Positions 1 to 6,068 are shown, counted from the stretch's first letter. The stretch is 9,249 bases of DNA from an uncultured Arcobacter sp. (GCA_913062735.1 CAJXWI010000064.1:1-9249), one strand, 5' to 3'. Made by a program: numbers and translations. Notes: generated by a model from the letters alone, not told the origin.

Positions 1-22
1 TTAAATTCAAAGGAAATAGCCC

Positions 23-48
23 TAAATTTTACAAATTTGTAAAATTTA
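23..48. promoter_or_regulatory. Perfect 26-bp palindrome, putative operator upstream of the peroxidase gene
   Basis: The 13-base half site TAAATTTTACAAA is followed immediately by its exact reverse complement, giving an uninterrupted two-fold symmetric site. It contains the inner core TTACAAATTTGTAA. It lies about 65 bases before the peroxidase start codon and would overlap the -35 region of a promoter using the CATAAT at 62-67. The symmetry is seen directly. A role as repressor-binding site is inferred, and the binding protein is unknown. It has no T tract and no GC-rich stem, so an intrinsic terminator for a gene to the left is less likely. Confidence 0.5.
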
Positions 49-61
49 AATTAAATCACTG

Positions 62-97
62 CATAATCGCTATGTCTTTATGTATTTTTCCTATAAT
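62..97 (+). promoter_or_regulatory. Candidate promoter -10 boxes for the peroxidase gene
   Basis: Two -10-like hexamers are visible: CATAAT at 62-67 and TATAAT at 92-97. The second matches consensus better but would start transcription around 103-105, inside the ribosome binding site. The first leaves a usable leader of about 40 bases and places the palindrome at 23-48 across the -35 region. I therefore slightly favour the first. There is no convincing -35 box, which is usual for Campylobacterota housekeeping promoters. Confidence 0.3.
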
Positions 98-113
98 AAA
101 GAAAAGGATATTT

Positions 114-593
114 ATGAATATTTATGATTTTAATGTAAAAAATATAAAGAATGAAGATGTTTCAATGAGTGAATATAAAGATAAAGTACTACTTATTGTG
201 AATGTGGCAAGTAAATGTGGTTTTACACCACAATATGAAGGTTTAGAAAAGTTGCACGAATTGTACAGTGATAAAGATTTTGCAGTACTTGCTTTTCCTT
301 CAAATCAATTTTCAAAACAAGAACCAGGGAGCAATGAAGAAATACAAGAATTTTGTACGTTAAATTATGCTGTTACTTTTGATATGTTTGCGAAAGTAGA
401 TGTGAATGGTGAAAATACTATTCCTTTATACCAATTCTTAAAAAAAGAAGCAAAAGGTTTATTGTCAACTGAAGGTATTAAATGGAATTTTACAAAATTC
501 TTAGTAGATAAAAACGGAAAAGTTTGCGGAAGATATGGCTCAGCTAAAAAACCTATGGATATAGAAAAAGACATATTAGATTTACTAAAGTAA
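114..593 (+). CDS. Glutathione peroxidase family protein, thioredoxin-dependent 2-Cys type
   Basis: This is a 159-residue thiol peroxidase that reduces hydrogen peroxide and organic hydroperoxides, probably in the cytosol since no signal peptide is seen. The glutathione-peroxidase tetrad is present: peroxidatic Cys35 in NVASKCGF, Gln65 in FPSNQF, and Trp124-Asn125 in KWNF. Cys81, in EFCTLNY on the helix after the NQF motif, sits where plant and insect thioredoxin-dependent members carry the resolving cysteine, so thioredoxin rather than glutathione is the likely reductant. The common FPCNQF cysteine is a serine here. The start at 114 is chosen because AAGGA at 104-108 lies five bases before it. 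An upstream in-frame ATG at 72 has no such site and would add 14 residues foreign to the family. It stands alone and is closed by a terminator. E. coli BtuE is a family relative. The family call is firm; the physiological substrate is not shown. Confidence 0.93.
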   Translation: MNIYDFNVKNIKNEDVSMSEYKDKVLLIVNVASKCGFTPQYEGLEKLHELYSDKDFAVLAFPSNQFSKQEPGSNEEIQEFCTLNYAVTFDMFAKVDVNGENTIPLYQFLKKEAKGLLSTEGIKWNFTKFLVDKNGKVCGRYGSAKKPMDIEKDILDLLK

Positions 594-599
594 CATAAT

Positions 600-650
600 T
601 GTGTAAATAATCATGTATTACAATACGTGATTATTTATACATATATTTTT
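600..650 (+). terminator. Intrinsic terminator of the peroxidase gene
   Basis: The stem pairs 600-618 with 623-641, about 19 base pairs including two G-U wobbles (603/638 and 614/627), with a four-base loop. TTTTT follows at 646-650. It begins seven bases after the stop codon. The stem is AT-rich but very long. On the minus strand there is no U tract after the hairpin, so efficient termination of the convergent operon ending at 713 is uncertain. I see no better terminator for that operon in 642-712. Confidence 0.75.
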
Positions 651-712
651 ATCACTTATTAACTAATACTTATATAACCGTCCTTGTTTACTAATATTAG
701 ACATTATCCTAC

Positions 713-2140
713 TTATTTAATATCAATTATTTTAAATTTTTTGTTTTTATATATAGGCATAGTTTGTCCAATATTAGCGTTTATATATGTGGGATCAGAT
801 ACAACATATCTTTTATTATTGAATTGTGTAGAATCACCTTTTACGTAAGAAGTAAAAGCAATAGCATTGCTTAGATGATTGTCGTACTTAAGCGCAATGA
901 TGTCCAAATTGCTTAAGTTCTTGACTAAAAAATTAAAAAGAATGCTTCTGTCTTCACAATCACTGTAAGAATAAAAGATAGTTTCTTCAGGAAAAAGTAC
1001 ATTTTCTTTTAAAAAATTTTCTTTATCATTTTTGTATGAAAAAGCTGTTTGCACAAAACGCAATAAAATATTAATTGCCTCTAATTCTGTTTTACCTTCT
1101 ATTATAATCCTTAGTTCTTTTAATAAACTAGAAGATAAGAGTAATGAGTGCGTACTGTTAAAATAAACTTTATAATCAGATTGTGGGAAAGTACTGTAAA
1201 AGTCAATTAAATCTAGACTATATTTGGCTTTAATCTTATATTCTTTTTTGCCATAAGAAAAACGTAATACCTTATCTTTGATATTTCCAAAAAGTTTAAT
1301 GGCTTTGCTGCTTGTGAACGAAAGACTCTTATTTGCCCTCTCATAGGTATTTTTATAGGTATAAACTTTCCCAATATTTTTAATAGGTTTTTTTGCACTT
1401 AATACATAATACCGTTGATCCTTAATTTTTAAATATGAAACTTCATATAATTTGTGCTCAAGCTTTGAAATAAGATAAATATTATTATCATTAAAAGCTA
1501 TTTTTACATCATAATTCATTTTTGATAAATAAAACCAAGTAAACAAATTTGCCATATTCTTATCTTGATATATTTGATAAGCACTTTTATAGATTAATAA
1601 ATATTTTGCCCAATCATTTAAGTTTAATTTTCTTGAATAGTCTTCAAATTGTTTTAAGGTACTTTGGTACTTACTCTTACTTATATCATTCCAAAAGGCG
1701 CTAAAAGCGTCTTTATTGTTCTTCTTAAAGCCTGTATGTTTTTCATCATAAGAAATACTTATGTCTTGCGAATAAAAAGAAAAGGAGATTTTATTTAAAT
1801 GCTCATGTGAAGGAATATTTTTTTCTTCAAAAACTTTTTTTGAATCTTCTTGTTTATTTGCTTTCTTGATTACAAGTATTTTTGATTTTTTGATTTCTTT
1901 TTGATTTAAACTGTGGGCATTGTCAATGCTATTTAAAACTTTTGGTTTATTTTCTTTATAAGGATTTAGCGTATAACTACTTTGAAACTGTAACCAGTCC
2001 TTTTTTAATGCATCCACAAATTCTTGATCAAAAGATTTTTTGTAATGATGATATTCTTTTTCTTGTGTTTTTAACCACTCTTGGTATTCATTAGCAGATA
2101 AAAAGCATAATAGGCTTAATACAAGAAGATACTTTTTCAT
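713..2140 (-). CDS. Exported transglutaminase-like (Cys-His-Asp) protein, function unknown
   Basis: This 475-residue protein has a short signal peptide (about residues 1-16, ending LCFLSA). A Lys/Glu-rich helical stretch with aromatics follows (about 18-55), then a low-complexity linker to about residue 115. The middle (about 145-260) contains a helical part and the strand-like segment YDVKIAFNDNNIYLIS. The C-terminal part (about 345-475) has the spacing of a transglutaminase core: Cys395 in SDCEDRS, His422 in NHLSNAIAF and Asp449 in VSDPTY. Bacterial proteins with this core act as peptidases, amidases or cross-linkers, so activity on a periplasmic protein or on peptidoglycan peptides is inferred, not shown. 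The start codon overlaps the stop of the transglycosylase gene (ATGA) with only a weak ribosome binding site, suggesting translational coupling. Residues 19-37 resemble residues 18-36 of that upstream protein. I do not recognise a gene name. Confidence 0.8.
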   Translation of the reverse strand: MKKYLLVLSLLCFLSANEYQEWLKTQEKEYHHYKKSFDQEFVDALKKDWLQFQSSYTLNPYKENKPKVLNSIDNAHSLNQKEIKKSKILVIKKANKQEDSKKVFEEKNIPSHEHLNKISFSFYSQDISISYDEKHTGFKKNNKDAFSAFWNDISKSKYQSTLKQFEDYSRKLNLNDWAKYLLIYKSAYQIYQDKNMANLFTWFYLSKMNYDVKIAFNDNNIYLISKLEHKLYEVSYLKIKDQRYYVLSAKKPIKNIGKVYTYKNTYERANKSLSFTSSKAIKLFGNIKDKVLRFSYGKKEYKIKAKYSLDLIDFYSTFPQSDYKVYFNSTHSLLLSSSLLKELRIIIEGKTELEAINILLRFVQTAFSYKNDKENFLKENVLFPEETIFYSYSDCEDRSILFNFLVKNLSNLDIIALKYDNHLSNAIAFTSYVKGDSTQFNNKRYVVSDPTYINANIGQTMPIYKNKKFKIIDIK

Positions 2141-3258
2141 AAAACATTGTCTTTTATTAATTTATTATAAACAAAACGTTTTTGATTTACCTTGTATAAA
2201 TACTTTATGGTTTCTTTATAGGGAAGTTTTTTCATAAGTTGTTTATACACATCCTTTGCTTGCATTTTGTTAATAATTTGCACTGCTTTTTTGATATTAC
2301 TTGTTTTGTAAAAGGCTCTAGCTACATTTCCAGAGCCTGTATTATATGCAGCAATGACACAGTATAAACGTGCTTCTTCATTTTTTATGTCTTTTAAATA
2401 TTTATAAAATAAAATATGTAAATAAGCTGTACCTATTTTGATATTATTTTTAGAATCATATAAATAACTTGAAGATAAAAGTTTTTTCTTGCCATATAAA
2501 AAATTATAAGAATCAATTCCAGCAGACTTAGGAACAATTTGCATTAAACCATAAGCAGGAATATGTGATCTTGCCATTGGATTAAATGCGCTCTCAGAGT
2601 GAATAATGGCATAAACCAGCTCTTTTGGAAGGCTCATTTTTCTAGCATCATTAGAAATTGTATCTTTATGGACTAAGGCTTTATTTATTATGGCTTTTGA
2701 TGGAAGTTTTAAATTAAGGGAATAAATAGTTTTATTGTTATGAAGGGTTTTTATTAAAGGACGAACTTGAATGTATTTTTTATATTTTTTAACGGTACTT
2801 TTATTAAGTACATCTGCTATTAATTTTTCTTTTGAATGTATTGTAATTTTTTTCTTTAGTTTTTTCGAAATATTTTGTTCTAATTGGTCATTTTTATAAG
2901 CACTTTTTACATCTTCTTTTAATAAATCACCTAAAGATTGTAAAAGTTTTTGTCTTGCCTCTTTACTGGAGCTTGCAATAACATTTAAATGAATCGCCTG
3001 CTTTTCAAAATCAACAACTTTTTTTTCTTGATAGTTTTTAGAATATTGTACCCATTTGTTTTTAGTAGATAATTCTTTTTGTGGCCAGAATGTTTTGATT
3101 TTATTAAGATACTCTTCTTGTGCTTCTAAGAAGGCTTCTTTATAGGTGTAAAAGTCTTTTTTATAAGTAGTATAGGAGATATTTTCTTGTTTTTTAAAAT
3201 CTTCAAAACTCTGAGAGAATAGAAAAAGTGGTAATAATAAAGTAAGGACTTTTTTCAT
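2137..3258 (-). CDS. MltC-like lytic murein transglycosylase (DUF3393 + SLT domain)
   Basis: This 373-residue exported enzyme should cleave the MurNAc-GlcNAc bond of peptidoglycan to give 1,6-anhydroMurNAc ends. Residues 1-16 form a signal peptide without a lipobox cysteine, so unlike E. coli MltC it is probably periplasmic and not lipid-anchored. The N-terminal region contains NKWVQYSKNYQEKKVVDFE (67-85), typical of the MltC-associated DUF3393 domain. The SLT domain (about 205-345) carries catalytic Glu222 in HSESAFNPMA, then YGLMQIVP, NNIKIGTAYL and VIAAYNTGSGNVARAF, all in the order seen in family 1C. It is longer at the N terminus than a bare SLT domain. The gene lies 35 bases after the LPP20 lipoprotein gene and overlaps the transglutaminase-like gene by four bases. 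Its own ribosome binding site is poor. The enzyme class is firm; the in vivo role is inferred. Confidence 0.9.
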   Translation of the reverse strand: MKKVLTLLLPLFLFSQSFEDFKKQENISYTTYKKDFYTYKEAFLEAQEEYLNKIKTFWPQKELSTKNKWVQYSKNYQEKKVVDFEKQAIHLNVIASSSKEARQKLLQSLGDLLKEDVKSAYKNDQLEQNISKKLKKKITIHSKEKLIADVLNKSTVKKYKKYIQVRPLIKTLHNNKTIYSLNLKLPSKAIINKALVHKDTISNDARKMSLPKELVYAIIHSESAFNPMARSHIPAYGLMQIVPKSAGIDSYNFLYGKKKLLSSSYLYDSKNNIKIGTAYLHILFYKYLKDIKNEEARLYCVIAAYNTGSGNVARAFYKTSNIKKAVQIINKMQAKDVYKQLMKKLPYKETIKYLYKVNQKRFVYNKLIKDNVL

Positions 3259-3272
3259 AGTATTTCTTTACT

Positions 3273-3294
3273 AACTATAGGTTTCCCTATAGTT
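3273..3294 (-). promoter_or_regulatory. Intercistronic hairpin with GAAA tetraloop
   Basis: On the minus-strand transcript AACTATAGG, the loop GAAA and CCTATAGTT form a perfect nine-pair stem capped by a GNRA-type loop. It starts on the last base of the lipoprotein stop codon and ends before the transglycosylase start. No U tract follows (AGTAAAG instead), so it does not look like a terminator. It may stabilise the upstream lipoprotein message or lower downstream expression. The structure is seen; the role is inferred. Confidence 0.5.
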
Positions 3295-3899
3295 TATTTG
3301 TTTAACTTTTCAAGTTCTAAATCAAGTTCACCTTGTGCTTTTGAAGCTAAAAATTTTTGATACATTGCTTTGTCATCTTTAAATGAAGTTCTTACAGATT
3401 CTTCTATTTTTGATGTAACTTGAGTAGTATCCACTGCCATTAATACATAGAATGTCCCAGAAGTAGATATCCATGTATCTTTTACAATGGTATTATTAAG
3501 TGTTTCAGAAGCAATTTGTTTAGAAACTTTTTCGCTTGATTTATCAAACGTTGAATTCTCACCTGAACCCGTAACGGATTTAAAAGATTTGAACATATTG
3601 TTAACTTTTACAGATATTTGTTTTGCTAAATTATCTCTGGCATCCGCCATAGCTTCTTCTCTTTGAAAAGAAAAGTCGTTACCTGCATTTTGAGGCGCAG
3701 ATCCTACATCTGAAATAGTTCCTTGTACATAAGGCATTCTAACCCATTTTGGAGAACCTTTTAATTCAGGATTTACATACATATCACCAGATGAAGTTTC
3801 TGTTTTTTTGATTTCTACTTCTTCTTTAGATGAACAAGCCGTAAAAAGTACTGAGCCTAATAAAATTGGTAGTAAGCTCTTAATAAGAATTTTTTTCAT
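3294..3899 (-). CDS. LPP20-family lipoprotein
   Basis: This 201-residue lipoprotein has a signal peptide ending in the lipobox LFTAC, with the lipidated residue at Cys22. The mature part starts SSKEEVEIKK, a polar tether. The core (about 45-165) shows the LPP20 pattern: KWV near the start, then an Ala-rich helix EEAMADARDNLAKQISVKVNNMFKSF (80-106), then a strand GTFYVLMAVDTTQV (148-161). The C-terminal 30 residues are charged and helical. LPP20 relatives include Helicobacter Lpp20 and Campylobacter FlgP, which sit in or near the outer membrane. Mature residues 2-4 are SSK, giving no evident inner-membrane retention signal, though the E. coli rule may not apply here. AAGGA at 3905-3909 precedes the start by five bases. 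It is the first gene of an operon with a lytic transglycosylase and a transglutaminase-like protein, pointing to a cell-envelope role, not specifically a flagellar one. The family call is good; the function is unknown. Confidence 0.85.
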   Translation of the reverse strand: MKKILIKSLLPILLGSVLFTACSSKEEVEIKKTETSSGDMYVNPELKGSPKWVRMPYVQGTISDVGSAPQNAGNDFSFQREEAMADARDNLAKQISVKVNNMFKSFKSVTGSGENSTFDKSSEKVSKQIASETLNNTIVKDTWISTSGTFYVLMAVDTTQVTSKIEESVRTSFKDDKAMYQKFLASKAQGELDLELEKLNK

Positions 3900-3924
3900 T
3901 TTTTTCCTTTTATATTTGATAGTT

Positions 3925-3930
3925 ATTATA
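3925..3930 (-). promoter_or_regulatory. -10 box of the LPP20/transglycosylase/transglutaminase-like operon
   Basis: A perfect TATAAT lies on the minus strand about 25 bases before the lipoprotein start codon, inside the 65-base gap between this operon and the terminator of the preceding one. It would start transcription near 3918 and give a leader of roughly 20 bases containing the AAGGA site. No good -35 box is visible. Confidence 0.55.
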
Positions 3931-3964
3931 AAGTTAAATTGTATAAGAATAGTTTAAATAGAAG

Positions 3965-3990
3965 AAAAAACCTGAGGAAATCAGGTTTTT
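3965..3990 (-). terminator. Intrinsic terminator of the coaE-dapF-glucosaminidase operon
   Basis: On the minus strand AAAAACCTGA, the loop TTTCC and TCAGGTTTTT form a ten-pair stem followed by a run of six T. The upstream arm overlaps the first bases of the glucosaminidase stop codon. This separates the operon from the LPP20 operon that follows in the same direction. Confidence 0.85.
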
Positions 3991-4717
3991 ATTTGTTTCT
4001 TAATACTTGTGCATAATATTTTTGATCATAGTTTTTAAGTTTGTTTACTCTTATAATTGAGCCAAGAATTTTTAGATACTTTTCTCTAATTGCTGAATAG
4101 TTTATCATCGTTTGCGATAAAACAAGACCTTGTGGATTCATAGAACTTTTCCGTTGTGCTGCTCGTTTATTTCTAAAAGAAGAATAAGCACGCGTTCGGT
4201 TAAGATTTTGCATATAGGCTTTTATGGATGTTTGAAGATCAGGGAAAATACGTATAAGGTGTTTAGCACCCTTATTACGTTTTAAAGGAACAATTCCTAC
4301 TTTTCCGTAAGTCCAATGTCCAAAAATATTATTTGCCACTTTTACAAAACGGCTTTTTCCCCAACCACTTTCAGTAGCGGCTTGCGCTAAAGCCATTGAA
4401 GGAGGGACAATATCAATCTTTTTTAAGAGTTTGTTGTAATCAAACATATCTTTAATCGAATATGTTTTAGCAAGTTTTTTTAACTTAAGATACTCTTTTG
4501 AATCTTTCTTTAAGCTCTTATTCTCTTTTAATGAGATAACAAAAGCTCTGTCTTTTAAAATTAGGTTATTTTCTTCTTCAATTAAAGGATACAAAAAATT
4601 AAAAAAATATGTTTTCATTTGTTTTGTATCTTTAATTGAATAATACTCTTTTGGAAAACCAAGTGCACTAAGTGTTAATAATGCGCTTAAACTAAGTAGT
4701 AATAAAATTCTTTTCAT
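3989..4717 (-). CDS. Bax-like glucosaminidase (GH73 family)
   Basis: This 242-residue exported protein has a signal peptide at residues 1-20 (MKRILLLLSL...LSALG). The glucosaminidase domain (about 100-215) contains PPSMALAQAATESGWGKSRF, in which Glu116 is the expected catalytic acid, then NNIFGHWTY and a C-terminal helical segment with LNRTRAYSSFR. This arrangement matches the Bax/FlgJ-C family of peptidoglycan hydrolases that cut glycan strands at N-acetylglucosamine. There is no rod-binding domain, so it is not a full FlgJ. The start codon shares one base with the dapF stop (TAATG) and has no ribosome binding site of its own, so translation should depend on ribosomes finishing dapF. The premature stop inside dapF may therefore reduce its expression. 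The family call is good; the cellular role (wall growth, division or flagellar passage) cannot be told from sequence. Confidence 0.87.
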   Translation of the reverse strand: MKRILLLLSLSALLTLSALGFPKEYYSIKDTKQMKTYFFNFLYPLIEEENNLILKDRAFVISLKENKSLKKDSKEYLKLKKLAKTYSIKDMFDYNKLLKKIDIVPPSMALAQAATESGWGKSRFVKVANNIFGHWTYGKVGIVPLKRNKGAKHLIRIFPDLQTSIKAYMQNLNRTRAYSSFRNKRAAQRKSSMNPQGLVLSQTMINYSAIREKYLKILGSIIRVNKLKNYDQKYYAQVLRNK

Positions 4718-5454
4718 TATATTGTTGTTGTAAAAACTTGTTGGACGCTACCTTTGAAATAAACGTCATTATTTTCTAATCTTAGTGTTAATTCTTCATT
4801 ACTTTTTGGGTAAACAAAGGTTTTTTCATCCACTAATCCTAATTTATAGGCTCTTAAAAAACATGCTGCCATTCCTGTTCCACAAGCCAGAGTTTCCCCT
4901 TCAACACCCCTTTCATAGGTTCTTACATTTATTTTTTTCGAATCTATACAAGCAAAGTTAACATTTGCATTGTATTTGTATCTCATTTTCGCACATAAAT
5001 CATGCTCATACTCATTTAAATCATCTACAATACACACTAAATGAGGTACGCCTGTATCTATTAGATACCAGGTCTTTCCTTCTTATTCGAATTCTTCTTT
5101 TATAATTAAAGAGGGCGTTAATTGTGTTTCAACGACATCTTTTTTAACTTCGCAAGATATGGTTCCTGCAGATGTTAAAAAACTCATTTCTTCACTTGCC
5201 AAATTATTTGAAACAGCATAATGGGCACAAGCTCTTGTTCCATTCCCACACATGGAAGCAACAGAACCATCAGAATTGTAAAACAACCATTGAAAATCTA
5301 AAGTTTCATGAGGCAAAAGAACAATCAGCCCATCTGCTCCAATTCCTTGTGTTCTTGAACATAAACTTTTAGCAAGATTTTTGTAATCTTTTTTAATAAA
5401 AGTGTGAAAAATGACAAAATCATTGCCACTTGCTGAATATTTTGTATATGTCAT
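4717..5454 (-). pseudogene. dapF: Diaminopimelate epimerase gene, interrupted by one in-frame stop codon
   Basis: The reading frame encodes a 245-codon protein converting LL- to meso-diaminopimelate for peptidoglycan and lysine, a normal length for the family. A TAA at codon 124 (5083-5085) divides it; the frame does not change. The first part (residues 1-123) holds SGNDF, GADGL and catalytic Cys69 in MCGNGTRAC. The part after the stop reads EGKTWYLIDTGVPHLV and then carries the second catalytic Cys191 in ETLACGTGMAA. All key motifs are therefore present and only one codon is wrong. The gene starts with ATG overlapping the coaE stop (ATGA), with AAGGA at 5461-5465. A GTG at codon 140 could in principle restart translation, but it has no ribosome binding site and would lack Cys69. 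The lesion could be a sequencing or assembly error, a very recent mutation, or a suppressed stop. Gene identity is firm; its status is not. Confidence 0.88.
5083..5085 (-). other. dapF: Premature TAA codon within dapF
   Basis: Reading the minus strand gives ...KEEFE, then TAA, then EGKTWYLIDTGVPH, with conserved dapF sequence on both sides and no frame change. One base substitution from GAA, AAA, CAA, TAT, TAC, TTA or TCA would produce it. The original residue cannot be told from this window alone. Confidence 0.9.
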
Positions 5455-6041
5455 AAAATTTCCTTGGTAAATTGCACTACTTCATTCTTGAGCTCTTCTA
5501 AATTTCTAGAATTATCTATTATATAGTCTGCTTTGTTTTTTTTCTCTTCAATATCCATTTGGTTAGATATTTTAAGAAGGGCCAGTTTTTCATCGATATT
5601 ATCTCTGTTCATTAAACGCTTAAGTTGCGTATCTTTAGGCGTATAGATAAGTAAACATTTTGAAATAGGATAGTGCATTTTTTCATAAAACAAGGGTATA
5701 TCTATGAAATATACTTTTTGCATTTTTTCTAAAACACTTGCTTCTTTTTCAATCTCTTTTTGAATTAAAGGATGAATAAAAGACTCTAACTTCAATTTGT
5801 TTTTTTCATCTGAAAAAATAATACTTCCTAGTTTTTTACGAAGTACTTTTTTTTCTTCAACATATTCTTCCCCAAACATAGCTGCTATACTCTTATAATG
5901 TAAATCTAAAAGCCTATGGGCGATAAGATCGGCATCAATGATTAAAAAACCATCTTTTTTTAGTAAATTACATACAGTACTTTTTCCTGTAGCAATACCA
6001 CCTGTGAGTGCAATAGCGTGCTTAAATGTATCTTTGTTCAT
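5451..6041 (-). CDS. coaE: Dephospho-CoA kinase
   Basis: This 196-residue cytosolic enzyme phosphorylates the 3'-hydroxyl of dephospho-CoA with ATP, the last step of coenzyme A synthesis. The P-loop GGIATGKST spans residues 14-22. IIDADLIAH (34-42) matches the conserved DAD segment that contacts substrate, FIHPLI (89-93) and FIDIPLFYE (112-120) are family core motifs, and ADYIIDN (171-177) is the typical C-terminal motif. The length is usual for bacterial CoaE. No clear ribosome binding site precedes the ATG, but no better start exists before the P-loop. It is first in an operon with dapF (four-base ATGA overlap) and the Bax-like glucosaminidase, and diverges from purM. The grouping is probably expression convenience and not a shared pathway. 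Confidence 0.95.
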   Translation of the reverse strand: MNKDTFKHAIALTGGIATGKSTVCNLLKKDGFLIIDADLIAHRLLDLHYKSIAAMFGEEYVEEKKVLRKKLGSIIFSDEKNKLKLESFIHPLIQKEIEKEASVLEKMQKVYFIDIPLFYEKMHYPISKCLLIYTPKDTQLKRLMNRDNIDEKLALLKISNQMDIEEKKNKADYIIDNSRNLEELKNEVVQFTKEIL

Positions 6042-6062
6042 AGTGGCTATTGTACAGTAAAT

Positions 6063-6068
6063 AGTATA
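6063..6068 (-). promoter_or_regulatory. Candidate -10 box for the coaE operon
   Basis: The minus-strand hexamer TATACT, in the context ATTATACTATT, lies 22 bases before the coaE start codon. Transcription would begin near 6055 and leave a leader of only about 14 bases, consistent with the missing ribosome binding site. No -35 box is recognisable, so the assignment is tentative. Confidence 0.35.

Noticed and set aside
72..113. Upstream ATG extending the peroxidase by 14 residues
   Set aside because: No ribosome binding site precedes it, the extra residues do not belong to the family, and AAGGA at 104-108 fits the ATG at 114.
365..574. Minus-strand open frame opposite the peroxidase gene
   Set aside because: It lies entirely antisense to a well-supported gene, has no recognisable domain and no start signal.
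642..712. Possible terminator or small gene between the convergent peroxidase and transglutaminase-like genes
   Set aside because: Only a 10-base palindrome CTAATATTAG (691-700) and AT-rich sequence are seen; there is no stem with a U tract on the minus strand and no supported frame.
1213..1398. Short minus-strand frame inside the transglutaminase-like gene
   Set aside because: It is a different frame of the same strand within a longer coherent gene and looks like a chance opening.
3294..3899. Lipoprotein as the flagellar basal-disk protein FlgP
   Set aside because: It belongs to the same broad LPP20 family, but no flgQ or other flagellar gene is adjacent and the operon partners are wall enzymes.
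3989..4717. Glucosaminidase as FlgJ
   Set aside because: It has a signal peptide and lacks the rod-binding N-terminal domain; the Bax-like arrangement fits better.
4717..5037. C-terminal half of dapF as an independent gene from GTG at 5037
   Set aside because: No ribosome binding site, no known free-standing half-epimerase of this kind, and the same frame continues directly upstream to the stop at 5083-5085.
5172..5372. Plus-strand open frame opposite dapF
   Set aside because: It is antisense to the conserved first half of dapF, with no family features.
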